Part shown: positions 1 to 11,439 of the stretch, piece after piece
How the letters are laid out: each line of letters opens with the position of its first letter
Position numbering within the stretch: position 1 is the stretch's first letter
Program-made: the position numbers and the translations under genes
Notes under the pieces: model-generated
What the model saw: only the letters and a program-made list of their open reading frames with translations
What the model was told of the DNA's origin: nothing
The model's database searches: none
Assembly: GCA_016758965.1 (NCBI GenBank)
Contig: JAEPRB010000195.1
Span: forward strand, 1 to 64,000
DNA: 64,000 bases
Reading direction: 5' to 3'
Origin: Circinella minor
Taxonomy: Eukaryota > Mucoromycota > Mucoromycetes > Mucorales > Lichtheimiaceae

Positions 1-165
1 TCCAACATAACGTGCTCGATTTAATTTCTCAACTCGATCTTCATTTAATTCTTCCAACCGTTTGTTAGCAGACTCAATAGGATCTTTATATTTTGAAGTA
101 CCAATGATATCTTCAAGATATTCCAATTTTTTACGTAGAAATGTGATCATCGCTGTTCTGGTCAT
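1..165 (-). CDS. smc4: SMC4-like condensin ATPase, internal fragment running off the window
   Basis: The minus-strand frame from 165 (or from a possible splice acceptor ending at 153) to base 1 contains LEYLEDIIGTSKYKDP followed by KRLEELNEDRVEKLNRA. This is the characteristic stretch of SMC4, the condensin ATPase subunit, lying just after its N-terminal ATPase half at the start of the long coiled coil. SMC4 normally has about 200 or more residues with Walker A in front of this point. None of that is present here: immediately upstream on the same strand lies the heat-shock-factor gene. So this is either an exon of a rearranged or truncated SMC4, a duplicated fragment, or an assembly join. The family assignment is from motif recognition; the rest of the gene lies outside the window. 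Confidence 0.7.
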   Translation of the reverse strand, partial: MTRTAMITFLRKKLEYLEDIIGTSKYKDPIESANKRLEELNEDRVEKLNRARYVG

Positions 166-244
166 TGATGTCGTTCACTTGTTGGAGTGTGATAAGACTA
201 TCATTGTTGTTGTTGTTGCTCCTACTACTATGCTTTTTTTTTCT

Positions 245-1459
245 TCATTTTTTTATAAATACTGTTCTCAATATAAAAAAAAAAGATGGTTGCTTACTTA
301 AACTATTGGTACTGCCAGTAAGTTGTTGAAATGCTCCTGCTGTTGAAGGTGTCAAGGGATTATTACCATTGGAAAAGACGGCTGTCAAAAATTGTAAAAT
401 CTTAGCTATGACTTCTTGATGACGCTGATGTTTCTCGCGTGAAGTTAATGTATCTTCCCAAAGAACATCTTTATCTTGCTGCATAGAATGTAATTCATTA
501 CTGATACCGATCTGATGCTGACGAATAGCTGAAATATCCTTGACAAGGGTTGCTAAACTAACTTCTTCATCATCAGTACCCCTTTCTCGATTACGTTTGC
601 GAGTCACAAGTACAAGCATTTCAGGGCGTCCACGTTGAAAGTTTGGATTACTGAATTCCCATCTTTCGTGTTTTGAATCACTAATCAGTACACCTTGCTG
701 TAAATGTGGAATCTTATGAAAGTCATACATGTTGAGTTGCCGAACAAAAGATGCAAATGTATTGTGTTTGTAAAATCGCGGTAAAACGGATCTGGCGAAT
801 TGTTCATGACCTTCCACTATATATATATGAAAAAATATATTGACAAAATAAGAAAAGTATTAAAAAAAAGAGAGAGAGACTCAAGAGTATATTTTCCTCT
901 TTGTTATAAGGTTAATTCGTCTATATAACAAAATAATTGTAATAATAAATATACCAATAAAAGATTTGCCATCTTTCGACCAATGAATAAGATTATCAGT
1001 CGATGGATCATTGACCATACTATTAAGATGACAACCATCAATAAGGAAATTATTTTGTTTGCTTGTAATTTAATAACTTAATTTTGTTTTTTATCTTTTT
1101 TACCTGTATAACTTGTTCAAAAAAGCAGGGACATTACGCTGAACAAAGATCCTTTGTGGAACAGGATTAGCACTTGTAGTGCTATTTGTATCGCTACTAG
1201 ACGCTTGTGGTGAAGACGATGACATGTCGGAATCATCACTACTTGATAATGTTTGTCGTCTTTTCTGAGCAGACCGTGTTTCAACAGTTGAACGTGAAGT
1301 TGACGTCGTTGAACCTGATGTTCCTGGCGAAGGAGAGGATGAGGGTGATGAAACAGATGTTGATAAGGATCTTTTACGAGTATTTATTACACTTCGACCT
1401 TTATTATTATTATTGTTGTTGTTGTTGGCCTTAGGTGATTCATCATTGAGTCGAGTCAT
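245..1459 (-). CDS. heat shock transcription factor (HSF-type DNA-binding domain)
   Basis: Nuclear winged-helix activator expected to bind heat shock elements. Exons on the minus strand: 1459-1104, 1019-955 and 816 to about 298 (or to the in-frame stop at 245; the unspliced end gives 330 aa). The Ser-rich N-terminus (about 100 aa, with an Asn run) is followed by the HSF domain, residues about 108-215: VPAFLNKLYSMVND, then HWSKDGKSFIV, FARSVLPRFYKHNTFASFVR and QLNMYDFHKI, split by two introns whose phases fit exactly. A predicted coiled coil with Ile/Leu heptads follows (about residues 235-300), as in the HR-A/B trimerisation region. A GTAAGC donor at 297 offers an alternative end: spliced acceptors near 218-231 give only a short tail, while the acceptor at 153 would read into the SMC4-like frame. 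The 3' end is therefore uncertain; the DNA-binding domain is secure. Confidence 0.88.
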
Positions 1460-4400
1460 GATATGTATTTTGTTTGTTACTTATAAAAAGTTTTATATAG
1501 TTTGTTGGTTACTGACTGTTGTTGCTATAGTTATAAAAAAAAATATAGATCAATATATACATATTGACAATAATGTAAGTAAATGGTGCGGCGGGACAAA
1601 CGGACCAAACTATTTTTCTTATCTTTTATAATAAATAACATACCAAGTGAACAAAAAAAAAAAAAGAAGTGGGAATAATTCCAAATATAATAAAAATGCG
1701 TAAAAATGAAAACTTTAGTTAAAAGGAGAGCATATATAATTAAAAATAAAAATAAAAATGATAGAAATAGAGAATATGAAAAAAATAAAATAAAATAGAA
1801 ATAACCAGAAAATAGGAAGAAAGAAAAAAGATGGTCTTTAAAACGCGCAAAAAAAAAAAAAAAAAAAAAGGGAAAGGAGGAAAAAAAAAAAGAAAAAAGT
1901 TCGGTCATGCACTAAATTGGTAAAAATCGATTTTTTTTCAAACATATTCCGACTCTTTACACTTTTGGAACTCATGCGTTTTTGTTTTTATTATTAGTTG
2001 TATATGATATATATATAGTTGGTGTGAATAATTTTCTTATTATAACATGTGTTCTTATGCTTTGTATTCTTTAAATTGGTTATTTTTCATTAGTCTCTTT
2101 TTGTTTTTGTTTTTTTTTTCAAAAGAAAAAATTTATGTCCAATCATTGGGTACAAGATATTTCCATAATTGTACTCTGTTATCCAAACCGTCGGACGCAG
2201 CAAAGTTCCCGAGTCAAACAATTCTTTTGATCGTCTTCAAGAAAAAATTGGTTTATAATTACTACTCTCTTTCTTTCCCTTATCATCATATTATAAATAG
2301 TTTAATATATCAGGTATAATAAATTTGTAATTGTTATTCTAAGGTCTTATAATAATATTAAATAAGCCTCTCCTATTGTCTAAAATCAATTCGAAGATCA
2401 ATCTATCCATTTAATATCTTCTTCAATTCATAATAATAAATTTCTCCAGAATAAAAAAAAATTGCTGGGTTTTCTTTCTAACAATGTGGAAGGTAGAAAT
2501 AATAAAGAGAGTTAAAAAATGGGTTTAAAAAAAATATGAGTACAAAGTGTATTAATATGAAAGGAATCACAAAAAAAAAAGTATGATAAAGAAGAAAGAA
2601 ATAAAGGAAGAGATAACTTTGGTTTTTTTCATTGCTTACTACTTGATCTTAATTGTATAACAATACTTGGGTATCGTTGTTCTAGTAATCAATGATTTTC
2701 ATCCGAATAGGCTATACTACTTGTGACACAGAAATCAACAGACGTTTCCAGAGATTTCTACAGGTTATTCAGAATTCGATCGAAAATCAATATATATGTC
2801 CTCTATCATTGTTACTATGCAGGAGGCAAAAGGTAAACAAATATATATATATATATTTATCTATATATTTTCAAAAATGTTTTTACAAAATAAAAATAAA
2901 AAATTATAGTTGCTATGGAAATTATCTCGATTAGAAAAAAAAAATCCAGACTATATTCTAAAGCATTATACTTTTAAGACTTCCTGTAAACTAACCGTCG
3001 TTGATCGGATTAATTTATTTCGACCATCGCGTTTTTATTATTACACTTACGATCGCCGCAATTTTCATTTTTATTATTCCCACTAGACTATAACTTTATT
3101 AGATTAGTAAAAATGTCAACTGTTCTAATACAAATCGAAGGGTCGACATTATTTCTGACGAATAATAAAGAGGGAGAATACATGTGCATATATCATGACA
3201 TGCACTTGCATTCTTTTTTTCTTTTTTTTTTTCAAAACATTGATGAAAGCATGAACAGACTTTTTTTTCTGTTACCAAAAAAGTTAAATATCAATATTTA
3301 GGATATGAATGTTCTTAAACCTATACCATATATTTTTTCAGGAAGAACAGTTATATTATACAATATAAAAAAAAAGACTACTGTTATACCGTTCTGCACA
3401 TTATCATTGCATGCGTTCATCAGATGCCTTGCATTTTTTTTTTCATGTACCTATTTACTTGCAGATTGATAAAGAATAAAGAAAAGGGTTATTCCCTTAA
3501 TATTTCTACTACAACCACCAGCAATATATGATGATGAATACTTTTGAAAAAAAAAATATGTAAGTACAGCAACAAAAAAAAAACAGGCTTTTATATCGGC
3601 CTAAAAGTTTTACATTCTATAAATAAATTATAAGTTTAATCATGAATAATATATACATGATAAAATATCAATAAAAACGAAATCACGTTACTTGTACTGA
3701 ATTCTGATATAATAACTCTTTGTTAGTATTATTTTGTCGACATATACATATAAGCTCCTCATTTATTTTCCGTTGAGCCATTTCAATTGTGAACAGCGAA
3801 GAAAAAAAAAATTTTTTTTAATCGAATTGAAGGAAAGATTATCCTGGATTTTTGTTTTTTGAAGGGTTGTATAATATCTGGATAAACAATAAAAATACGT
3901 ATCATTTTTATTATAGACCCCTCCTCCGGCAATGGGTGTATTTATTTATGCGATTTTTTCACCATACTAACCATTTAAGGTGCGTTGTCGACTCAACAAT
4001 GTTTGTGATATTATTAATGACGTATTATCATAAGTAACAATCCTTTATTATTGTTCTCATTCTTCTTTCTAATCCCGCTGGATCTTATACACTCCTTTTA
4101 TTTTCTTGTATATGGTATTTATATATTTAAGTAATAATATTTTATTATGCTTAATGTGGCTATCTTGAGAGAGTAATATGATAGTAGTTATTAAAAAAAA
4201 TTCATAAAAGACCCTGCCTCTCATTTTTTTAAATATTAACCCAAAATATAAACTAATTAACTTGCCAAAAAAAAAAAAACTGTTGCCGACTATGAATCAT
4301 GTTGACTCTTTTATATAGTATAGAGTCATGTACACCTGAAAACATTTGTTTTGTTGGCCCGTTAAGTCTTCTAACCAACTGTGAAATAACCATGCTTGTA

Positions 4401-5437
4401 CTGACATCATTATAAACCAAGGTTCATGTTTCAAAGGCGGGTATTCAAACTGTTATTGTATTTCTTTTCCAACCGGACAGTTTTTGTTTCTCCACCATAT
4501 TCATACGTAGGTATTCTTTTTAGTAGCGACTCACAAAAGAACTTTTTTTTTTGTACGTAATTCATTCGACAATCCGAAGTCAAATTTGTTCAAGACTTTA
4601 AAACTAAGCAATAGATGTCTAAAACGCTACTAAATAGTATTGTTGTGCTTTTATAGATGTTTGAGACAACTTATTTTTCTCTATATCAATAATATTGATT
4701 TTATATGAGAAGTTTCAATAATTATCTACCAGTGTATCTTTTTCTTAGTAACTACTATAAAAAGGTATGTATTCGATAGGTTATCATATACCACATATCT
4801 AAATTTTAGGTGGTTAGACTAGAAGGCAAATATCTACGCCGAGTTGTAGTCCTGGGAACAGAACATCATGGGAAACTTGAAAATAATTGAACTGCTAAAA
4901 GCTGGTATTTCAATACAAAATAATATAATCCTTTTACTTATTATACTAATTAATACATACATGAGGAATGTTGTAACTCAAGTATTATAAATAGTATATA
5001 TTTATTTCAATGACAAACTAGTCTCATGTTATAATGAATAATAAATTATATATATGTCCCGTCATGCAACAATAATTATTACTAAACAGTGATGAAAAGA
5101 AAGATAACAAAGAAAGTGATATACGCAATATGTCTTTTATTAATGTAAACAATATTTAATGAGATAATTATATGTAAAAAGCTATGATTATAATAAATTA
5201 TAGTGATAAAGCGGTTATAATAGTATCTTTAATTTAAAATAGGAAAGTTGGTGGAATGAAAGAGTTTCAGCTGAGTTAATGTAACAAAAAAAAAAAAAGT
5301 TAAAAAAAAAAATCGCCTCGGAAGCTACACGCAGGATTTTTTTCTTTCTCTCTCCCATTTCTTCCTTTTTTTTTTTTTTCTTCACAAAATAAACGGTTTC
5401 TTCTTTATCAATTTCTCTTTTCTATAATAAAAATAAA
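1460..5437. other. 4 kb spacer without a recognisable gene
   Basis: This stretch lies between the divergent HSF and GH31 genes and should hold both promoters. It is AT-rich with many A/T homopolymers and ATAT runs. I found no conserved protein motif, tRNA or repeat array. Open frames of 60-125 codons here are low-complexity (Phe/Lys/Asn/Ile) by-products of base composition. A Met-initiated frame at 2692-2934 looks less biased but matches nothing I can name. Confidence 0.6.
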
Positions 5438-8364
5438 ATGTTTCAATCCTTTATAAAATCGATGGGATTAGCCCCACTCGATAGTTATGTTGAACCACGA
5501 ATTTCTATCGGTAACGCTGTGAGTGATCGAGAATTTTCAACAGCCAACTTTAAAATACAAGTGAATGAAGAAGCTAGAGCCGTCTTTATTAAAAATAATA
5601 AGGGACGCGTCATATGGAAATGTAAAAACAAAGACTTTTTAAATAAATCTTTATTTATTTTTTTGGAGGGGGGGAGGGTCGTTGTCATAATGATATTCGA
5701 GATGATTATATTAATAAAAAGAAAAAAAAAACCCCCCAATCATATTACTAGCACTTCACAATATCCCGTTCCTCGCATCCAGTCTTGGAAAAGATGAAAT
5801 TACTTCAATGGAATATAATGATAGTTTATACAAAATTGTTGAAAATGATGAAAAACCAACACGATTGCAAACTATTAAACAAATTCGTTATGGAGATAAT
5901 GACACAGTGATTATATCGGGTGGTCTGGGTACTCGAATTGCTCCTCCTACACACATGAGTTATGAATTTATATTGAAAGAGCTCAGCCCACATCAATTAC
6001 AATTCACTGTCTCTATCACAGAACGAGATCCAGCAATGCGGGATTATCAGCGATTGTTTTTGATGTATGAGAGTCACAAGGACGAAGATTTCTATGGATT
6101 TGGTGAACAATTTACTCACAGTTCTTTAAAGGGTCATAAAGTACCAGTTCTGATCAGGTTAATAATTTTTTTTTTCCAGTGTAAAATTTAGGTTTTTTTT
6201 TTAAAAATTCTTATTAAATGTATAAAATAATATAATAGAGAACGAGGTCATGGATGTGGTGGACCACAGGTAAAAAAAGAAAAAAAAGAAAAAACAAAAA
6301 CTTTAATTTTTTATTTCCATATAGCTAATTCCTATGCCAACATATACACATATAAAAGACAACATCATTCTTTAGCTCCGCCAAGGGTTTTGTTGAAGGT
6401 TATTTCAGTGGGGATGATGGTCATTGTGCATCCTATGTTTCTGTTCCACAATACATTACTACCGACAAACGTTGCTTATGTCTTGAAACATCCGAATATG
6501 CAAGTTTCAATTTGTGTGAACCTGATCGTGTGACTATACGTGTCAATGTTGGAAATGATGATCTTGTTGGACGTATTATTGATGGTGACTCAATGCTCGA
6601 TCTTATTACCGAATACACAGCTTATGCAGGTCGTATGCAACCACTACCTGATTGGATCAATGAGGGAGTTGTAGCTTGTATTCAAGGAGGTAGTACCAAA
6701 GTACGACAAATTGTAACACAAATGGTTGAACACCATAATACACCTATCGCTGCTGTATTTGTACCGGATTGGTGTGGTCAACGTTTGCAACCATTAACCA
6801 ATACTACTGTATTGAAACGAATTTGGTGGCATTGGGAACATGATGAACAACTTTACCCAGATTGGCAAAACTTGATCCAAGAACTACAAAATGAAAAGAA
6901 TATTCGTGTGCTTTCCTATGTCAATCCATTATTGGTACAAAAACAAGGCGCAAAACGAAATTTGTTTGATGAAGCAACTCAAAATGGATATTTTGTAAAA
7001 ACTCAAAAGACGATTCAGTCAGGTGGTTTGGAAGCAGGATTATTGGATTTGTCGAATCCCGAAGCAGTGGTTTGGTTTAAACAGGTTATCAAGCACCAGT
7101 TTTGGGATTCCGGTGTTTCTGGAATGATGGTAGATATGGGTGAAAATTTACCATATAATGATGAGCGTGTGACATTGCATTCAAAACATGATTTGCCATC
7201 TGTGTATCATAATCAATATGCTGAATTATGGGCAAAATTATATCATGAATCAATCCAGGAATCGGATTTGGATGATCAACGCCAACCTGTATGCTTTTTA
7301 CGTTCAGGATATACGCGATCACCACAATATTTACAATTATTATGGTCTGGAGATCATAACGTCACATGGGATCAAACAGATGGACTTAAAAGTGCAGTAT
7401 GTTATACTTGAAGAAGAAATGCCGCGGGGGGGGGGATTATGAACACTGTTATAATTATTTTCAAAAAAAAAAGATTTTTCAATATTAAGAAGTATATTAA
7501 ATTTTTTAGATAACGGGTATGCTTTCTGGTGGTTTCTCTGGATTTGCTCTTAATCATAGTGACATTGGTGGATCCACAACGATTGAAGGATTATTACCCG
7601 GTGTTTCTATGATACGTAACCGGGATTTACTATATAGATGGATGGAACTTGCTGCATTTACTGCTGTTTATCGAACCCAGGAAGGTTTGTAGTAACTGAC
7701 TTTTTAATTGTAAAATATTAATATGCATGAAGTACATTCACACTTTTTTTTTCATTTTTTAATAATTAGGCATATTACCCGAAAGAAATGCTCAATTTTA
7801 TGAAGACGAAGGTAAAAAAAAAAAAAAAAAAGGATTAAGATAGGAGTGGGGGAAGGGATCATTCATTTATATTTACAACAAACAATAAAAAAAAAATTCT
7901 ATATAGAAACTTATGCACACCTTGCACATACCGCCAAACTTTATGCAACTCTTGCAGCTTATCGTAAACACTATATGCAAGAAGCATATATAAAGGGATG
8001 GCCTTTAATGAGACATCTTGTACTTTATTATCCAGATGATCCTACTGTTCGTGAAATGATTCATTCACAATATTTGTTGGGACCTTATTTAATGGTTGCT
8101 CCTGTTGTATCCCCATCTACTTCTTTTGTCAAGGTTTATTTCCCACGAGAATCAAATAATACAACATGGAGACATATTTGGACAGGAAAATACTTTGAGG
8201 CAGATGGAAGTTATAAGGCAGTGGATACACCATTAGGGCAACCCGCTGTATTTGTCAAGGAACCAAGACAAGATAATGGATTACTAAATGATTTGGTGTC
8301 ATTTGCAAATCATTATTATTCTACTATTGCATCACCCTCATCACCTTCTTCCTCATCAAAATAA
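5438..8364 (+). CDS. GH31 glycoside hydrolase, sulfoquinovosidase (YihQ)-type
   Basis: Retaining alpha-glycosidase, 777 aa. Exons: 5438-5621, 5752-6157, 6239-6269, 6359-7396, 7510-7684, 7770-7811, 7907-8364. The domain order matches E. coli YihQ: N-terminal beta-sandwich with YGFGEQF (near residue 185), then the (beta/alpha)8 barrel. The nucleophile is Asp466 in MMVDMGENLP and the acid/base is Asp539 in WSGDHNVTWDQTDGL. KRIWWHW (Arg361, Trp364) aligns with the Arg301/Trp304 pair that binds the sulfonate in YihQ. The third sulfonate-binding residue, Tyr508 in HSDIGGY, is Ser575 here (HSDIGGS). No signal peptide is evident, so it is probably cytosolic. It could release sulfoquinovose from plant or algal sulfolipid, or act on another alpha-glucoside. 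The 31-nt exon 3 and a purine-rich acceptor (AAAAG before 6359) are inferred from phase and homology. Confidence 0.88.
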
Positions 8365-8929
8365 TAACTCTTTTTTTTTAATACATACTTTACATATATA
8401 ACTTTGCATCATTCAAAAAACATATTTATTGTTGAAATGAGAAGTAAGGTATATAATAAGTTAAAAACAAAAAGATCATTTGTTTATTCAGAGTAAGAAA
8501 TTCATATAATCGATGATATTGTGTATATGGATAATATTGGCATGATCGATGTATAAATTACGTAATATAGTATGCACATTTGAAGTTGATGAGAGAACAA
8601 GTGCTCTTTGACACTGGTCAATTTGTTTCAATACTACACAATGGATATAATGACACGATACGTAACTTTGTTATAAACGAGATATTCAAAACATTACAAT
8701 AAAGAATTAACTCGAGGAAAAATAAATAAATAAAATGATTTTAGTGGTTTTTTTTAATACGAAATTTGTACAATTGGAATAAATATGTTATGTATATTGT
8801 GTTTGATATAAAAATAAAAATAGTTAATTTAAAGCATTATAATACTTGATTTTCGGATATATACATTTTTTGTTTTGTTTTGTTCATTGATTTATGCAAG
8901 AAGATATCTTTTTCGTCATTTAAAGAGGA
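8365..8929. other. convergent 3' spacer
   Basis: This spacer separates the converging GH31 and AIG1 genes and presumably holds both 3' UTRs and polyadenylation signals. It is AT-rich, and I see no gene or repeat in it. Confidence 0.6.
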
Positions 8930-10100
8930 CTATGAAATGGAGTCTTCTTGTTCTTCTGTATTTATCTCTTCTTCTTCTTCTTCTTCCATTTGAATCATTT
9001 CCTCTTCATCCAATTGAAATGGTATATTGCGTCGTTTCCAAACTTGTTCATAAAAACGCCTTCGACAATCAGCATGATATCGACTTCCATGAACACAATC
9101 ACAATCACCCATTCCTTTAAAATAACTGCACATGTGTTTTTGTGTACTAATGAAAACCATAGGTAATTCTTCATCCAATTCCAAATAATCTTTAATTTCT
9201 GGACCAACTTTCGTTTTAAGTGTTACCTTATTGGAACGATACCGATTGATAGTACTTGGATCCGCATGTGTAAAAACAAGAATAACATTTTTCCAAAATG
9301 TTTTATTAGGTTTCATTAGGTCGCTTAAAGTTCGTAATCCTGTCATAATGGTATCCATACTATATATATATATATCAAAAGAATGATTGAAAAGGAAAGA
9401 GATTTGTTAATAAAATTTAATAATCTTTTTATCCATATTTCCCCATCCATATGAATGACTTTAATTTACCTATTAGATATTTTAAATGCAAGTAAGATAC
9501 AATGTAATCCACCTTCCAAACCAGCGACTTCAATGATTTTCTTTCGAATAGCTGGAATAAATTGTCCATCACGGAGTTGTGAATCTCCAAAACCAGGAGT
9601 ATCAATAGCATGAACATGACAACCAAAGTTTCCTTTTCCTGGCATATGAGGTTGTAATGGAGACCAGAATCCACTACTTTCTTGAACCTCAGCTGTTTGT
9701 GACTAAATGGAAACATTCCCAAATGTTTTAATTTTTATCCTAAATATGAAGCCTTTTTTTTCTTCCAATATGCTAATTTTGTTTTTACCTTGACAGAACG
9801 TTTATGTTTAAAAGCTTCTTTTCCAAGAATATCATTTAATAAACTGGATTTTCCATCACCTGTTTTACCTAGTGCAATAATTTTCAATGGATTATCTTCC
9901 GTTGTAAAACTACGTCGTCTACTACTAGCAGTAGTTGCTGTACTGTCAGAGGGAACAAGAATAGGAGGTGCTTCTTGTTGTTGTTGTTGTTGATGATTTC
10001 GTTTGGCAGCAATCATGATTGGATCGTAATCTGATTCTAGTTCAAAAAAAGGATTTTCCCAAGCTGTTTCGATGGAAGGTGAAGTTGACAATTGTGCCAT
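8930..10100 (-). CDS. AIG1-type GTPase (GIMAP/Toc-like G domain)
   Basis: 324-aa GTP-binding protein. Exons: 10100-9789, 9702-9470, 9359-8930. The N-terminal 70 residues are polar with a Gln run. G1 is GKTGDGKSS (residues 78-86), the invariant Thr of the SQT at the start of exon 2 is the probable G2, G3 is DTPGFGDS (about 138-145) and G4 is THAD (212-215). This is the AIG1/septin-like order of the TRAFAC class, with the typical FTHAD form of G4. A Cys/His-containing stretch (about residues 275-295) and a Glu-rich acidic tail follow; no membrane segment is seen. AIG1 GTPases act at organelle membranes or in immunity in plants and animals, but the fungal role is unknown. The neighbouring GH31 gene converges on it and suggests no functional link. 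Confidence 0.85.
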
Positions 10101-11403
10101 TTTTACTTATTTTATGTGTGTGAAAACAAGGGGTAAGAAGAAAAAAAAAGAAAAGAAAGAGAAGAGAAGAGAAGAGGAAAGTAAATGCTTTGAAATATAA
10201 AAAAGTAGAAATAATTTTTGTACACCCAAATGGCGCCACCTATAGTTTATTTTTGGCAATGAACTTTGTTTTTTTTTCCTAGTATATGTACTACTAAAAC
10301 TACTGCGCGAGTTTTTTTTTTTCTTTACTTACACAACCTTATACTTTTTTTTTAAAGTCTATCTTTGTTGTTTACTATATTTCTTAGAAGAATGCTGAAT
10401 AATCAAACAAAATAGAATATTCAATGGATTTTTTTTAAAAAAATATTAGTATAATAGCCAAAAAAAAAAAAAAACAGGTAAGTTTCTTTGTTAATTTTAT
10501 TATTCGTTTTGGCTCTTATTTCTACTCTATAAACTAATGTAATTTATATATATCCATTTGCGTTTACTTGATTAAGAAACAACATTTAATGTTGATATTC
10601 TTTTGTGTGGTATACATCTAATTTGTATGACCTTAAAAGTTGCTTGGCATTTCCCGCGCTCTGAAAAAAAAAAAAAAGAATGTTTAAATTCATGACCACA
10701 CGTGGCTGACGTTCATGACAGATGATGAATGTTTTTATTTTGTGCCACTTAGTTCCATAAAAAAAAAAAAATTCACTGATGGCATCACAAAATGTTTGTC
10801 CTTTTTTTAACTAAACAAAAAAAAAAAATAATGACTTGTGTATTAACACGTACAATTATTTTTCAATCAACCAACAATATTATATATATAAATAATTCCA
10901 AGGAGCTATTTCTGGTAATTCTATGGCGGTGATCTGAACAAGAAAGGAAAAAAAAAAAAAGGGAAAGAGAATAAAAGACAGTGTAATTCAAACCCATTAA
11001 AGCGACATCAAAACAGCTAAAAAGTTTATATTGTCACTAAATCAGATTTTCAGTTTGCTGACGATATATGCATAACTTGTAAAAAAAAAATTATCAAATG
11101 ACATCATAGACTTTTTTTTTTTTTTTGACGCACTTGGGAAGAATAACTACCGACCTGCATAACTTCAAGACCATGCATCTTGTTTTTCTATACTATTGTA
11201 TATATCATTATTACCAATAGTGTCATGATATCCATTTCAATTACTTAATTCAATATTTGTCGTTATGACAACTAATTTCTTTCATCATAATAAAGAGATA
11301 TATAAAACCAATGCAAGAAATCCCCGCTCTAAGCAGGATCCGAAATTTTTTTTTCTCTTGTGTTATTGAACCTTTTTTTTTTTTTTTTTTTTCTTTACAA
11401 ACG

Positions 11404-11433
<30 letters not shown>
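10101..11433. promoter_or_regulatory. divergent promoter region between AIG1 and F-box/EF-hand genes
   Basis: A 1.3 kb AT-rich spacer whose GC-richer spots may be regulatory. TTTCCCGC at 10650-10657 matches the E2F consensus TTTSSCGC. A CACGTG E-box lies at 10699-10704. GATATATAAAA near 11297-11307 is a good TATA-like element about 130 bp before the start codon at 11434, with an (ATA)n run just before the ATG. None of these is proven to function. Confidence 0.35.

Positions 11434-11439
<6 letters not shown>

Noticed and set aside
1531..1908. Phe-rich open frame on the minus strand
   Set aside because: It is produced by A/T homopolymers and has no conserved motif or codon pattern.
2692..2934. 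Open frame with RRFQRFLQVIQ, faintly like a fungal cyclin box helix
   Set aside because: Only one short helix-like stretch matches, flanking exons could not be found, and the rest of the frame is low complexity.
9429..9722. Alternative continuous frame across exon 2 of the AIG1 gene
   Set aside because: It is in another frame; the spliced frame carries the DTPGFGDS motif and fits both neighbouring exons.
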